Position numbers and translations under genes: made by a program. From Stigmatella aurantiaca (lineage in GTDB: Bacteria; Myxococcota; Myxococcia; Myxococcales; Myxococcaceae): a stretch of 64,000 nucleotides of DNA. Of the stretch, positions 44,515 to 53,317 are shown piece after piece (position 1 is the stretch's first letter; each line of letters opens with the position of its first letter). The stretch covers positions 62,001 through 126,000 of the forward strand of contig NZ_FOAP01000019.1 of the NCBI RefSeq assembly GCF_900109545.1. The letters are read 5' to 3'. The notes beneath the pieces were generated by a model, which was not told the origin of the DNA, did not search any database, and was given only the letters and a program-made list of their open reading frames with translations.

Positions 44515-44720
44515 TGCGTAATCTGTTGCTAGCGCGGACGGCGGCCCAGGATGCGGCAGCGGCTCGCGTTCTCGAGGAGCGGCTTCCCACGGCGATGGCG
44601 TGTAGCGAATTCCGCAAGATCATGCAGAGCATCATGGGAGACCTGGCCACCGGTACGCTTCCAGGCACCCGGGTTCGTTCGTTCATCACTCCAGGCATCC
44701 CAAGGACCACCTTTCCGTGA
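44514..44720 (+). CDS. small hypothetical protein
   Basis: 68 residues. The ATG overlaps the previous stop (TGATG), a typical coupled start, which is the main reason to accept it. The sequence is helical at first (TAAQDAAAARVLEERL) and then has no recognised feature. It could also be the remnant of a larger gene, because base composition returns to high GC here. Confidence 0.45.
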   Translation: MRNLLLARTAAQDAAAARVLEERLPTAMACSEFRKIMQSIMGDLATGTLPGTRVRSFITPGIPRTTFP

Positions 44721-44727
44721 AGGGCTC

Positions 44728-45327
44728 ATGACCGTCCTCCGTGGCATGAAACCAGATCTCTCCGCCGCGGCGCTCGTCCTGCTCCTCCACCAGTACTATC
44801 CCACGGGCCTCTGGGCTGATGAGCCAGGGTACAGGGAGACCGAGCAGTTCCAGCGGCTTCAGCGGCTCCTGGAGGAGGCCCGGAAGGACACCCACTCCTG
44901 GGAGGGCTTCGTTCAGCGAGCCCGCGAAGAGTTCCCGAGTTCGACTTTCTGGGACTCGACGACGCTGTTCTATGATCCGTGCTACCGCCTCCGGATTTCC
45001 CTGCCGCTACCGAAGGAAGCGGAGGGCGCGCGCGATGAGCTGGTCTGCCTGGTGAGCCTGCTGGCCCCGGCCTATGTCATCTACGCCTCGCACGCGCTGA
45101 GGACGGGTTCCTCCGAAGATGCATGGACCCGCTACCCTCCGCTGCCTCCAGGCTTCCACCCGGATGAGGTCCGGCTCGCCGCGCTCATCGAGTCCACCTT
45201 CTCCGCCACGCGGCTACCCAATGAGGTGCTTTTCACTCCTGTTCCCGAGATGGATCATTGGGGAGGAAATGTCGGCCTGGGAAAGGCACTCCTGATCGAT
45301 CTGCTCTTCACCGAGGATCGCGGGTGA
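44728..45327 (+). CDS. hypothetical cytoplasmic protein
   Basis: 199 residues from ATG 44728, 7 nt after the previous stop, with AAGG upstream; the longer frame to 44551 is not used. The protein has no signal or membrane helix. It contains Trp/Tyr-rich segments (HQYYPTGLWADEPGYRETEQ, STFWDSTTLFYDPCYR) and an acidic profile. It looks like members of the many lineage-specific myxobacterial protein families of unknown role; an immunity-type function is conceivable given the neighbouring exported genes, but nothing in the sequence shows it. Confidence 0.6.
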   Translation: MTVLRGMKPDLSAAALVLLLHQYYPTGLWADEPGYRETEQFQRLQRLLEEARKDTHSWEGFVQRAREEFPSSTFWDSTTLFYDPCYRLRISLPLPKEAEGARDELVCLVSLLAPAYVIYASHALRTGSSEDAWTRYPPLPPGFHPDEVRLAALIESTFSATRLPNEVLFTPVPEMDHWGGNVGLGKALLIDLLFTEDRG

Positions 45328-45332
45328 TCCTC
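45313..45332 (+). terminator. hairpin at the end of the accessory operon
   Basis: GAGGATC (45313-45319) and GATCCTC (45326-45332) form a perfect 7-bp stem with a 6-nt loop overlapping the stop codon and followed by TTCCC. It is a possible terminator for the genes that follow ppk. Confidence 0.4.
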
Positions 45333-45368
45333 TTCCCGCTGGCGGGTCTGCTCATCGTGGGGGAGTGA

Positions 45369-45689
45369 TCAAGCCGCTTCCCGGCCATGCATCACATCGA
45401 TTGCATGTACTCTTCCCGGCATTTCTCCGTGCAGTAGTTGTGGTGTTGCGCGCCACCACGCTTGCGTGACTGCTGCACAGTTGCGTGAGCCAGTGCCCGT
45501 GAACACGGGCTCGAAGGCGCGCGATTCGCGAGGGGCCTGCCTCGACTCATGAGGCGGCGCTCCCCCTTTAAGCCGTACCGCCTCAGGGGCGCCACGCAAC
45601 GTGGGCTGGGCGTTTTGGCATGCCACGAGGATGAGAAGCAGTGCGGTTGCGGAGCACCTGAATACTGCATACATGGGCAACCGATACAT
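45369..45689 (-). pseudogene. decayed lipoprotein gene, possibly toxin-related (frameshift suspected)
   Basis: The ATG at 45689 has a strong GGAGGAG 6 nt upstream and begins a good lipoprotein signal (CSATALLLILVACQN, lipobox LVAC). The frame then gives FEPVFTGTGSRNCAAVTQAWW and ends after 106 residues. In the neighbouring frame the same DNA continues as RKRGGAQHHNYCTEKCREEY, which looks more protein-like than the in-frame tail. From memory, long myxobacterial lipoproteins join PVFTGTGSRNC to an HHNxC segment and a nuclease-like C-terminus, so this is likely a frameshifted and truncated copy. The comparison was not checked. Confidence 0.4.
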
Positions 45690-46107
45690 AAGAGCTCCTC
45701 CGGCGGCCAGATCCTGCCAGAGAGAGCTGAGCTTCGGTACTCCGTACTCCTGTGTCCACCCGTAGATCCTGGGCTCATGCGGAAGGTCGCACGAGTGGGG
45801 CTCGCCTGCTCGCTGCCTCTGAACCACACGAAGTGCGGGAGAGCCACCCAATCGGGGCAAGCTCAGTTCCCAAAGCATCAGAAGGTGTGGGCGGATTCGG
45901 CCTACGAGAGGCCGCGAGTCGAGCGCATCGCCCAGCAAGCCGGAGTCGAGGTGGAGTCAGACGATTCGTAAGGGGCGAGATGTCGGAGCAAGTCCTTTGA
46001 CACTGTTCCCAGACAACGTTCCCAGGGGTTGCCGGGCTCCCGAAGAGACTCCCTCGGGAGCCCGCGCAACGCCGGCTGTGGCGCCTGTCGGCGGGTTGCC
46101 GTTGCCG
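45690..46107. other. gene-poor accessory stretch with possible transposase remnant
   Basis: No intact gene is supported. On the plus strand, about 45878-45970, one frame reads KVWADSAYERPRVERIAQQAG, which looks like the second-Asp block of IS5/IS4-type DDE transposases (xADxxY followed by a helix) and then stops. No inverted repeats or transposase start are seen. The stretch upstream shows no coherent frame. A 10-bp hairpin at its right end is listed separately. Confidence 0.4.
46034..46063 (-). terminator. strong hairpin downstream of the secreted-protein gene
   Basis: GGGCTCCCGA (46034-46043) and TCGGGAGCCC (46054-46063) form a perfect 10-bp stem with a 10-nt loop; outer bases GTTG/CAAC add a few pairs after a bulge. 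It lies about 45 nt past the stop of the minus-strand gene. There is no T-run. Confidence 0.5.
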
Positions 46108-46824
46108 CTAGCAGGGGTTCTGGCAGATCAGCGATGCGCCGATGTACAGGTCCCAACCCACCAGATTGTAGGCACAGTCAATCGAGTAGGGGTTGCCGCT
46201 CACGTTAAAGCGCGTGCCGCCCACCCACCCGCACCAGCTGGGGCAACTGATGAGTTCGTTCTCCCGGGCAGCAAAGTTACGCGAGTTGCCGGGGCATCCG
46301 GCGTGGGCCACAAGCGGAGAATCGCAAGACACCGTATGAGGAAATGAACTGGCGTTATTCACCCGGAAGTCCTGGCTGCCTGGGCAGGCCATCAGGGAGA
46401 CGTCGGCCGTGCCGATCGCGTCGATCCGGTAGGCCCCCTCCTCAAGCACCAGGGTGATGTTCTTCCCGATGTCGGCACCCGCGAAGGTGGCCTCGACCGC
46501 CAGGATGGAGCCATCCGTGTTCGCCGCGACGTTCGTCACGCGGTAGAGCTCGGACACGCCAGCGGCCGTCTGCGCGGACTGAAGCGCATTGCGCTCCTGC
46601 TCCAGGCGCGACTGGATGCCCTTCTCCACCGTCCCATAGCGGCTGCCAATGCCCTCGTGGACCCGCTTCGAGAACGCCGCCTGAATCCCTGCCACATCCC
46701 CGGAGAGGAGGGCCGAGGCATAGCTGTTCAGCGCATGCTCCGCATTCTGCGCGTGCAGGGGATTGGCCAGGGACACCTGCGCGAACAACACCAGACCCAC
46801 GAAGCTCATCGGATGCAGTTTCAT
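46108..46824 (-). CDS. secreted hypothetical protein, cysteine-rich C-terminus
   Basis: 238 residues from ATG 46824, with AAGGAAG about 7 nt upstream. A classical signal peptide ends at ANPLHAQ. Residues about 27-130 are helical then beta (ALNSYASALLSGDVAGIQAA), perhaps a nuclear-transport-factor-2-like or lumenal helper fold. The C-terminal 90 residues hold eight cysteines and aromatic residues (CPSWCGWVGGTRFNVSG). No family recognised. The upstream region up to 47015 holds an AT-rich patch (about 46878-46910), likely its promoter. Confidence 0.7.
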   Translation of the reverse strand: MKLHPMSFVGLVLFAQVSLANPLHAQNAEHALNSYASALLSGDVAGIQAAFSKRVHEGIGSRYGTVEKGIQSRLEQERNALQSAQTAAGVSELYRVTNVAANTDGSILAVEATFAGADIGKNITLVLEEGAYRIDAIGTADVSLMACPGSQDFRVNNASSFPHTVSCDSPLVAHAGCPGNSRNFAARENELISCPSWCGWVGGTRFNVSGNPYSIDCAYNLVGWDLYIGASLICQNPC

Positions 46825-47015
46825 TGAAGTTCTTCCTTGAGAGACCCTACTGCCATTGCGAGTGCGTCACTCTCATGTTGAATACTGAACTACAATAGAA
46901 TAATTTCTCATCTGACCATCCATGCGTCCTAATGCGCATAGGGCCTGGGTCGTCTCCTCCAGAAGCGTATGGTCCGTTGCACAGAGGCCCGGGCTGAGCC
47001 AGAAGGCCTGCTGAG

Positions 47016-47900
47016 ATGATTGACTACGATCCGCACCAGTGGGGACATCACTTCTTCGACCTGAAGGGGTCGATGGTCCGCGAAATCGTCGGACGGCTGC
47101 TGGTCGTTGCCCTGTGGGCGACCGCGGTCGTGGCCTTCCACCACTACGTCCGGCCTGTCGGCATCCCCAACACCATGCATGCCCTGGTGGGCGTGGCGCT
47201 CGGCCTGCTGCTGGTGTTCCGGACCAACTCCTCCTATGACCGCTTCTGGGAGGGCCGGAAGCTCTGGGGCGGCATCGTCAACGAGACGCGCAACCTGGCG
47301 CGCGCCTCAAGCGTCTTCCTCCGCGAGCGCGACCCGGCGCTCTACCGGACGCTCGTGCTGTGGACCGCAGTGTTCCCTTATGCCGCAGCCTCGGTTCTGC
47401 GAGGTGACAAGGACCTTGGTTTCATCCCCGCCCAGCTCCCACCGGAAGAGATGCGGCAGGTGGGCACGGCCCAGCACGTCGCGCTCGCGGTGTCCCAACG
47501 GATGAGCGAGGCACTGGCCGAGGGCCGCCGCCGGGGCCACTACACCGAGTACACGCAGATGGCGCTGGATCAGAACGTCCAGCAGCTCATCGACTACCTG
47601 GGCGGGTGCGAGCGCATCCACAAGACGCCCATGCCCTTCGCATACATGGTGCACCTGCGCCGCGCGCTCGTCATCTACTGCGCCTCGCTGCCGTTCGCGC
47701 TGGTGGAGACCTTTGGCTGGGGCGCGGCGGTGGCCACCTTCCTCCTCTCCTACGTCTTTTTCGGCATCGAGGAGATCGGCGTGGAAATCGAGGATCCCTT
47801 CGGCACCGACGAGAACGATCTACCGCTCGAGCGCATCTGCGGCGTCATCCAGAACAACCTCCTGGCGCTGCTGCCTTCCGAGACCGCCAAGCCCGATTGA
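47016..47900 (+). CDS. bestrophin family anion channel
   Basis: 294 residues. Bestrophin/UPF0187 hallmarks are present: an N-terminal membrane helix, then the conserved block LLLVFRTNSSYDRFWEGRKLWGGIVNETRNLAR around residues 65-97, two further hydrophobic helices near 205-250 (YCASLPFALVETFGWGAAVATFLL) and the acidic end FFGIEEIGVEIEDPFGTDENDLPL. Bacterial homologues form pentameric anion- or cation-selective channels. AGAAGG lies about 9 nt before the ATG. Single gene; no obvious operon partner. Confidence 0.9.
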   Translation: MIDYDPHQWGHHFFDLKGSMVREIVGRLLVVALWATAVVAFHHYVRPVGIPNTMHALVGVALGLLLVFRTNSSYDRFWEGRKLWGGIVNETRNLARASSVFLRERDPALYRTLVLWTAVFPYAAASVLRGDKDLGFIPAQLPPEEMRQVGTAQHVALAVSQRMSEALAEGRRRGHYTEYTQMALDQNVQQLIDYLGGCERIHKTPMPFAYMVHLRRALVIYCASLPFALVETFGWGAAVATFLLSYVFFGIEEIGVEIEDPFGTDENDLPLERICGVIQNNLLALLPSETAKPD

Positions 47901-48026
47901 CAAATACAGACGTCCGGAGGCCAGGACGCGAGCGGTGAACGGGCTTCAACTCGCGTACACTAGAACTCCTCCGCAAGGCCGTGCCCACCTGGCACTCCGC
48001 CAGCGCGCGGGGGGGCAGGGGGTCCT

Positions 48027-48887
48027 ATGCACTACGCAGAGCCGTCAACCGTGGAGGAGGGGGTCGAACTCCTGGCCTCCACGGAGAACGCCCGGTGCCT
48101 CGCAGGGGGCGCCACCCTGGTGGCGATGATGAATGCACGCCACCTCGCGCCGGCGCTGTTGATCAGCCTGCACCGGATGGAGGAGCTGTCCACTGTCACG
48201 GAGACGCCAGAAGGGCTCTGGCTGGGGGCCATGCTCACCCACCGGGCCCTGGCGGCCGAGCCCCGCTTGAGCGGGGCCATGGAGGTCATCCGCAGCGCCG
48301 CGAGCCAGCTCGCGCACCCGGCCATCCGCAACATGGGCACCTTGGGAGGCTCGCTGTGTCTGGCGGATCCCAGCACGGAGCTGCCCGTGGCGCTGACCGC
48401 CGCCTCCGCCCAGGCCGAGATCGCAGGCCCAGAAGGACGGCGTGTCATTCCCGTCGAGTCGCTGCTCGTGGATCGCTTCCAGACCTCCCTGCGCCGGGGC
48501 GAGCTCGTCACCCGGATCTGGGTTCCCCGAGGCACCCCGGGGGCTGTCGGCCACCACCTCCGCTTCAGCAGGGTGGCCAGCGATTACCCCACGGTGTCCA
48601 TCTCGCTGGTGCTCGCGCTGGAGGGAGAGACGTGCCGCCAGGCCCGCGTGGCCGTGGGTTCCTGTGGCCCCGTGCCTCTCCACGTGGATGACGCGGACCA
48701 GCGCCTCGTGGGCACGGCGCTCGACGCCCAGGCGCTGGCCGAGGCGGGACAGCTCCTCGCGCGTGCCGCCACGCCCCGTGACGATGTCCGCGGCACGGCG
48801 GAGTACCGCCGCATGCTGATTCGCCGCCTGCTGGGCCGTGCCGTTGCCCAAGCCCGGGAGCGTCTCCAGGAGCGCATCCATGTCTGA
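48027..48887 (+). CDS. molybdenum hydroxylase FAD-binding (medium) subunit
   Basis: 286 residues. The CoxM/xanthine-dehydrogenase FAD domain shows the FAD loops [11 protein letters not shown] (about 27-37) and [19 protein letters not shown] (about 101-119), and the CO_deh_flav_C part from about 180. It passes electrons from the iron-sulfur subunit to an acceptor. A G-rich tract GGGGGGCAGGGGG precedes the ATG. It is the first of three overlapping genes (M-S-L order), which form one soluble complex. Confidence 0.9.
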   Translation: MHYAEPSTVEEGVELLASTENARCLAGGATLVAMMNARHLAPALLISLHRMEELSTVTETPEGLWLGAMLTHRALAAEPRLSGAMEVIRSAASQLAHPAIRNMGTLGGSLCLADPSTELPVALTAASAQAEIAGPEGRRVIPVESLLVDRFQTSLRRGELVTRIWVPRGTPGAVGHHLRFSRVASDYPTVSISLVLALEGETCRQARVAVGSCGPVPLHVDDADQRLVGTALDAQALAEAGQLLARAATPRDDVRGTAEYRRMLIRRLLGRAVAQARERLQERIHV

Positions 48888-49383
48888 CAGGATTCCCTTC
48901 TCACTTCAGGTCAATGGCGAGACACACGGCCTCACGGTGGTTCCCGAACGGACCCTGCTGGAGGTACTGCGCGAGGACCTTCGCGCGACCGGAACCCGGC
49001 GTGGCTGCGACCAGGGCAGCTGCGGGGCCTGCATGGTGCTCGTGGACGGCGAGCCCAGGCTCTCGTGTCTGTCCCTGGCCGTGACCCTGCGCGGACGGGC
49101 CATCACCACCATCGAAGGGGTGGAGACAGGAGGGACGCTTCACCCGGTCCAGCGCGCCCTGGTCCAGCACGGCGCGGTGCAATGTGGATTCTGCATGTCT
49201 GGCATCGTCGTGACCGCCAAGGCCCTGCTCGACCACAACCCATCCCCCACGCCCGAGGAGATCCGCCAGGCGCTCGGCAGCAACGTCTGCCGCTGTTCGG
49301 GATACGCCAAGGTCATCGAGGCCATTGCTTCGCTGAGCGCTGCCCCCGGCCCAGCCACTTCCCCGGAGCGTCCTCATGAGTGA
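48880..49383 (+). CDS. molybdenum hydroxylase [2Fe-2S] (small) subunit
   Basis: 167 residues from ATG 48880 (AGGAG 8 nt upstream), overlapping the FAD-subunit gene by 8 nt. The plant-ferredoxin-like domain carries the cluster ligands in [13 protein letters not shown] and a later Cys (RLSCLSLA); the second, helical domain has the other cluster ligands in QCGFCMSGI and [11 protein letters not shown]. It transfers electrons from the molybdenum site to FAD. Length is normal for the family. Confidence 0.93.
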   Translation: MSDRIPFSLQVNGETHGLTVVPERTLLEVLREDLRATGTRRGCDQGSCGACMVLVDGEPRLSCLSLAVTLRGRAITTIEGVETGGTLHPVQRALVQHGAVQCGFCMSGIVVTAKALLDHNPSPTPEEIRQALGSNVCRCSGYAKVIEAIASLSAAPGPATSPERPHE

Positions 49384-51751
49384 GCCGAATCCCCAGGGCC
49401 CCTTCTCTGCCCCCGTGGGAGACCTCCTGGGCAAACCCGTTCCCAGGCTGGAGGCCCAAGAGAAGGTCACCGGACGCGCCGTCTATACCGACGACATGAC
49501 CCTGCCCGGCATGCTTCACGGGGCCCTGCTGGGCAGCCCTCATCCCCATGCGCGGATCCTGTCGTATGACACCTCCCGCGCCCGGGCGATGCCGGGGGTC
49601 AGGGCCGTGCTGACCGCGGAGGATCTGCCTGACCACAACGTCGGCTCCGTCATCAAGGACCAGCCGCTGCTCGCCCGGGGGAAGGTCCGTTACGCGGGCG
49701 AGCCCGTGGCCGCCGTGGCCGCCGTGGACCTTCCGACGGCCCGCCGGGCCCTCGAGGCCATCGACATCCGGTACGAGCCCCTCGCCCCCGTGTTGGACAC
49801 CGAGGAAGCGCTGAAGGAAGGTGCCCCCGTCATCCATGAGCAGCGCGATGCCTACTTCAGCCTCCAAGCGGACTCCCCGGCGAGGGCCGCCACCCCCAAT
49901 GCCGCCTCGTACATCCGGCTGACGGAGGGCTCACCAGAGGAGGTGTGGAAGCGCTGTGACGTGGTGGTCGAAGACGTCTACGAAACGCCCGCCCAGCAGC
50001 ATGTCTACCTGGAGCCGTGCTCGACCCTGGCGGCGGTGGATCGCGACAGTGGGAAGATCACCCTCTACACCTCGACCCAGTCCGTGTTCCGGGCACAGGC
50101 GATCACCGCCGAGGCCCTGGGCCTGCCGATGTCGAAGATCCGGGTCATCGCGCCCCGGGTTGGCGGCGGGTTCGGCGGCAAGACCGAGATGACCAACCAG
50201 CCCATCACCGCCGCGCTGGCGCGGGCGGCGGGGGCACCGGTCAAGATGACGCTGTCGCGCACCGACGACATGCTCATGATGAAGTCCCGCCACGCGAGCC
50301 GCATCCACATGCGCACGGGGACCACCCGGGACGGGATGCTCCTCGCCCGTCAGGTCCGGCTGGTCTTCGATACCGGCGCCTACGCCGACGATGGACCGTT
50401 CGTCGCGTCCCTGGGGTCCTACTTCGCGCGTGGGCCGTACCGCATTCCGCACGTCGATGTCGAATGCTGGGCGGTGTACACCAACCGCCTCCGGGCGGGG
50501 GCCTTCCGCGGGTTCGGCAATCCGCAGATCCACTTCGCCAGCGAGGTGCAGATTGATCAGCTCGCGGAGAAGCTGGGGTTGGATCCCTTCGAGTTCCGGC
50601 TTCGCAATGCATTGGAAACGGGCGAGCGCTGGTTGGGCGGCGCGCCGGTCGAGAGCGGCACGCTCCGGGCGTGTCTGGAGCGGGCCCGGGAAGCCTCGAA
50701 CTGGGCCCAGCGCCGCGAACAGCTCGCCCCGGCTCCTGGCAAGCGGCGGGGCCTCGGGGTCGCGGCGGTGGCGCATACGAGTGGGCTGCTGGGCTCGAGC
50801 GCCACGGTCCGGCTCAACGAGGATGGGACCCTCACGGTGAACACGGGGGCGGTGGACATTGGCCAGGGCTCGGACACGGCCCTCACCCAGTGCGCAGCCG
50901 CGGTCCTGGGCCTCCCCCTGGAGCACATCGACTACAGCGGCCCCGATACGGATGTCTCCCCGTACGACTGGTGCACCGGAGGCACACGCACCACCTTCAC
51001 CGTGGGCCGGGTGGTGGTGCAGGCCTGCGAGCAGCTCCGGCAACAGCTCTTCGATCACGCCAGTGAGATGCTCGGGCATCCCGCGCAGGATCTGGAGCTG
51101 CGGCCCGGCGGCATCGTGGGCATCCGAGGCCAGCCCGGCACCGGGGTTTCCTTCGGGGCCATCGCCGGGCGAGCCCTCTACTTCAAAGGGGGGCCCCTCG
51201 TGGCCACCTCCCGGTGGTTGTTTCCCCCCATTCCCATCGGCACGGGGGGGACCTCCGCCCAGGGCATGCCCTCCATGGGCAATGGCTTCTTCGTGTTCGC
51301 GGCCCAGGTCGCCGAGGTCGAGGTGGACGAGCTGACGGGACAGGTCGAGCTGCTCCAGGCCTGGAGCGTCCATGACGTGGGCCGCGCGATCAACCCCGCG
51401 GCGGTGGAAGGACAGATCCAAGGAGGGTTCGTCCAGGGGCTGGGCCTCGCCCTGACCGAGGAGCTGCTCTGGAAGGACGGCCACCTGCTCAACCCGTCCA
51501 TGAGCAGCTACAAGGTTCCAGGCTCACGGGATGTCCCGGTGGCGATCCACCCGCTTCTGCTCGAGCATCCTGCGGGTGAAGGGCCGTTTGGCGCCAAGGG
51601 GGTGGCCGAGGTGAGCCTCGTGGGCGTGGCACCGGCGATCTGCAACGCCATCCGGAATGCCACGGGTGCGCACGTCACCCGCCTCCCCGCTACGGGCGAG
51701 CGCGTGTTGCGCGCGCTGCTCGCCCGGGAAGAGGCGGCTTCGAAGGTGTAA
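49376..51751 (+). CDS. molybdopterin-containing (large) subunit, xanthine dehydrogenase/CO dehydrogenase family
   Basis: 791 residues, overlapping the small-subunit gene by 8 nt. The aldehyde-oxidase domain begins with [18 protein letters not shown]; molybdopterin and active-site blocks include [34 protein letters not shown] and the C-terminal [12 protein letters not shown] with the catalytic Glu. The Cys-containing loop AYRCSFR of true aerobic CO dehydrogenase was not seen, so another aldehyde, purine or aromatic substrate is more likely. No cofactor-insertion chaperone or MPT-cytidylyltransferase gene is adjacent. Confidence 0.9.
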   Translation: MSEPNPQGPFSAPVGDLLGKPVPRLEAQEKVTGRAVYTDDMTLPGMLHGALLGSPHPHARILSYDTSRARAMPGVRAVLTAEDLPDHNVGSVIKDQPLLARGKVRYAGEPVAAVAAVDLPTARRALEAIDIRYEPLAPVLDTEEALKEGAPVIHEQRDAYFSLQADSPARAATPNAASYIRLTEGSPEEVWKRCDVVVEDVYETPAQQHVYLEPCSTLAAVDRDSGKITLYTSTQSVFRAQAITAEALGLPMSKIRVIAPRVGGGFGGKTEMTNQPITAALARAAGAPVKMTLSRTDDMLMMKSRHASRIHMRTGTTRDGMLLARQVRLVFDTGAYADDGPFVASLGSYFARGPYRIPHVDVECWAVYTNRLRAGAFRGFGNPQIHFASEVQIDQLAEKLGLDPFEFRLRNALETGERWLGGAPVESGTLRACLERAREASNWAQRREQLAPAPGKRRGLGVAAVAHTSGLLGSSATVRLNEDGTLTVNTGAVDIGQGSDTALTQCAAAVLGLPLEHIDYSGPDTDVSPYDWCTGGTRTTFTVGRVVVQACEQLRQQLFDHASEMLGHPAQDLELRPGGIVGIRGQPGTGVSFGAIAGRALYFKGGPLVATSRWLFPPIPIGTGGTSAQGMPSMGNGFFVFAAQVAEVEVDELTGQVELLQAWSVHDVGRAINPAAVEGQIQGGFVQGLGLALTEELLWKDGHLLNPSMSSYKVPGSRDVPVAIHPLLLEHPAGEGPFGAKGVAEVSLVGVAPAICNAIRNATGAHVTRLPATGERVLRALLAREEAASKV

Positions 51752-51802
51752 CGGGGAGCCTTGACGCCAAGGTCTCACGGCCCACGCAGGTTGCTCTGCT
51801 TG

Positions 51803-51824
51803 GAGGAGGAGGGATTCGAACCCG
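51803..51824 (-). other. tRNA 3'-end fragment, possible att remnant
   Basis: Read on the minus strand, about 22 bases form GGTTCGAATCCCTCCTCCTCCA, that is a T-loop core followed by acceptor-stem bases of a tRNA whose 5' end would be GGAGGAG. No matching 5' half is found within 100 bp, so it is not a complete tRNA. Such fragments are left by site-specific integration into a tRNA gene. Confidence 0.45.
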
Positions 51825-52038
51825 CATCAAGGCGGAAGCAAAACCCCAAGCAGGTCGCGCCGTTACCGGCTAATGCCTTGTGCTTGGACGCAAGCGGCGT
51901 GTGGCAGGGGAGGAGCGGGTGGAGGAGCGCGGGTGGGCGTACCGGCGGAGGCGGCCGGAGGAGACGGTGCAGTACGAGGCGGTGAAGGCCAACCTGCAAA
52001 TCGGGGCAAGCCCACACCACCTCGCCGCCACGCAGCGG

Positions 52039-52065
52039 CACGCCCCCTCTCCTGGAGGGGGCGTG
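52039..52065. terminator. strong hairpin between convergent genes
   Basis: CACGCCCCCTC (52039-52049) and GAGGGGGCGTG (52055-52065) form a perfect 11-bp GC-rich stem with a 5-nt loop, 15 nt past the stop of the minus-strand CARDB gene and also facing the large molybdenum-subunit gene. There is no T-run. Confidence 0.6.
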
Positions 52066-52079
52066 GCTCGCATCGGAAA

Positions 52080-53030
52080 TCAGAGCTCCGCGTCGTAGTG
52101 GAACGCCTGCACGTAGTTGTCAGGCGCACGGGACTCGAGGTTGTACAACGCCGCCTCGGACTCGAACGGCGGCTGGAGCTCCGGCTCCAGCTTTCCTTCC
52201 TCACGGCCTGCGGCCGCCATCGCGTTCCAGTTGATGTTTAGTTGGAAGGCACCGGCATTGTTGTTCTCGTTGCTCTCGGCGACGTGCCCATCCATGTCGG
52301 CGAGCAGTACGATGTTGTAGGTGCCTGTGGCAATGTACGGAGAGAACGTAATGCCCGTGGGAGGCAACGACCAGGTCCCGGCCCCGCTGCCGATACTGAC
52401 CGCGCCGATGAAGGAGAGCAGCTGGTCGTTGGCATCGGCCAGGTAGATCCCCACGCTCGACCCGTAACTCGTCGGGCACCGTGTCGTCACATCGAACGAG
52501 ATGTTGGTGGTGCCTCCAGGCTGGATCGCAGCCGGGCTGATCGTTCCACCCGAGAAGTAGAGATCGGGCTGCTTGGTGGTGCCCAGCAGCGCCGGCCTAT
52601 TCTGGTAGCCGGTCCAATCCAGCTCAGCCAGGATGTACCAGGTCTGCGGTGCACAGGCAGCGGAGATGCTCTCCAGCAGCGCCACCGTATTCGCTGGCAT
52701 GGTCAACCGGGAGACGTACAGCGACTGAGTCCCCGAGGGCGGGTAATATGGCCCCCACCCGCTGCCGCGCAGAAGGATTTGCCGCTGCTCAATGGTCGCG
52801 ACGCCGGTGCTCCCGTTGGGGCTCGCCGAGAGATAGAACCTCAGCTCGGCGGAGGCCGCGCCGACGCCCCACTTGCTCCCTCCCAACGAGTAGTTGATCG
52901 TAAAGCCAGCCAGAGGATCCGTGATCGTGCTGGGCACAGTGAGGCTGTTCACCGAGGCCTGGGCCGAGGCGGAGCCTGCGGCAAGCAACGACAGCATGAA
53001 GAAGAAGGTGACAGGCATTCTCGATTTCAT
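52080..53030 (-). CDS. secreted CARDB-domain protein
   Basis: 316 residues from the ATG at 53030, with GAGGA 4 nt upstream. The signal peptide is TFFFMLSLLAAGSASAQ. Two tandem beta-sandwich domains follow: one starting LTVPSTITDPLAGFTINYSL, the second QPDLYFSGGTISPAAIQPGGT, which ends with LLADMDGHVAESNENNN, the typical CARDB finish. Such domains are adhesion or spacer modules. The C-terminal 50 residues are acidic and helical without recognised motif. The gene is divergent from the PKD-domain gene (287 bp apart). Confidence 0.78.
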   Translation of the reverse strand: MKSRMPVTFFFMLSLLAAGSASAQASVNSLTVPSTITDPLAGFTINYSLGGSKWGVGAASAELRFYLSASPNGSTGVATIEQRQILLRGSGWGPYYPPSGTQSLYVSRLTMPANTVALLESISAACAPQTWYILAELDWTGYQNRPALLGTTKQPDLYFSGGTISPAAIQPGGTTNISFDVTTRCPTSYGSSVGIYLADANDQLLSFIGAVSIGSGAGTWSLPPTGITFSPYIATGTYNIVLLADMDGHVAESNENNNAGAFQLNINWNAMAAAGREEGKLEPELQPPFESEAALYNLESRAPDNYVQAFHYDAEL

Positions 53031-53317
53031 GATTCCTCGATCTGGTGAGCCATATGCGTTGTGTCCGTTCACAGCAGAGGAGTTGCCCTGAGCCGACCAA
53101 TCCCCCCCATGGCCTAGAGCCATCAAGGAAAAAAAAGATGCAGAGAATCGGCGGGCCGCGATTCAGTCCTGCTGAATCCACGCCCCTGGAGTGAGGAAGA
53201 TAAGGGCCTACAGCCAGCGTCAGTGGCCGCCTTCTTCCCGCCTTCTCTACCTGGGAAAGACGGCTTGCACGCCAAAGGCTAGGCTGAGGACGGCAGGTGT
53301 TCCCCTGGGAGGTCCTC

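Larger units (their letters stand above)
51752..52079. other. intergenic region with a tRNA 3'-end fragment
   Basis: No gene is supported. At 51803-51824 the minus strand reads like the T-loop and acceptor end of a tRNA (see separate entry). The remainder is GC-rich without coding signal, and a strong terminator hairpin closes it at 52039-52065. Confidence 0.5.

Noticed and set aside
45549-45971. Plus-strand 140-codon protein gene
   Set aside because: No ribosome site and no coherent fold; only its last third looks like a transposase block, so it is treated as a remnant.
51798-51890. Complete tRNA gene
   Set aside because: Only the 3' end can be read; no matching 5' acceptor strand or D-arm pairs with it, and the T-stem has a C/T mismatch.
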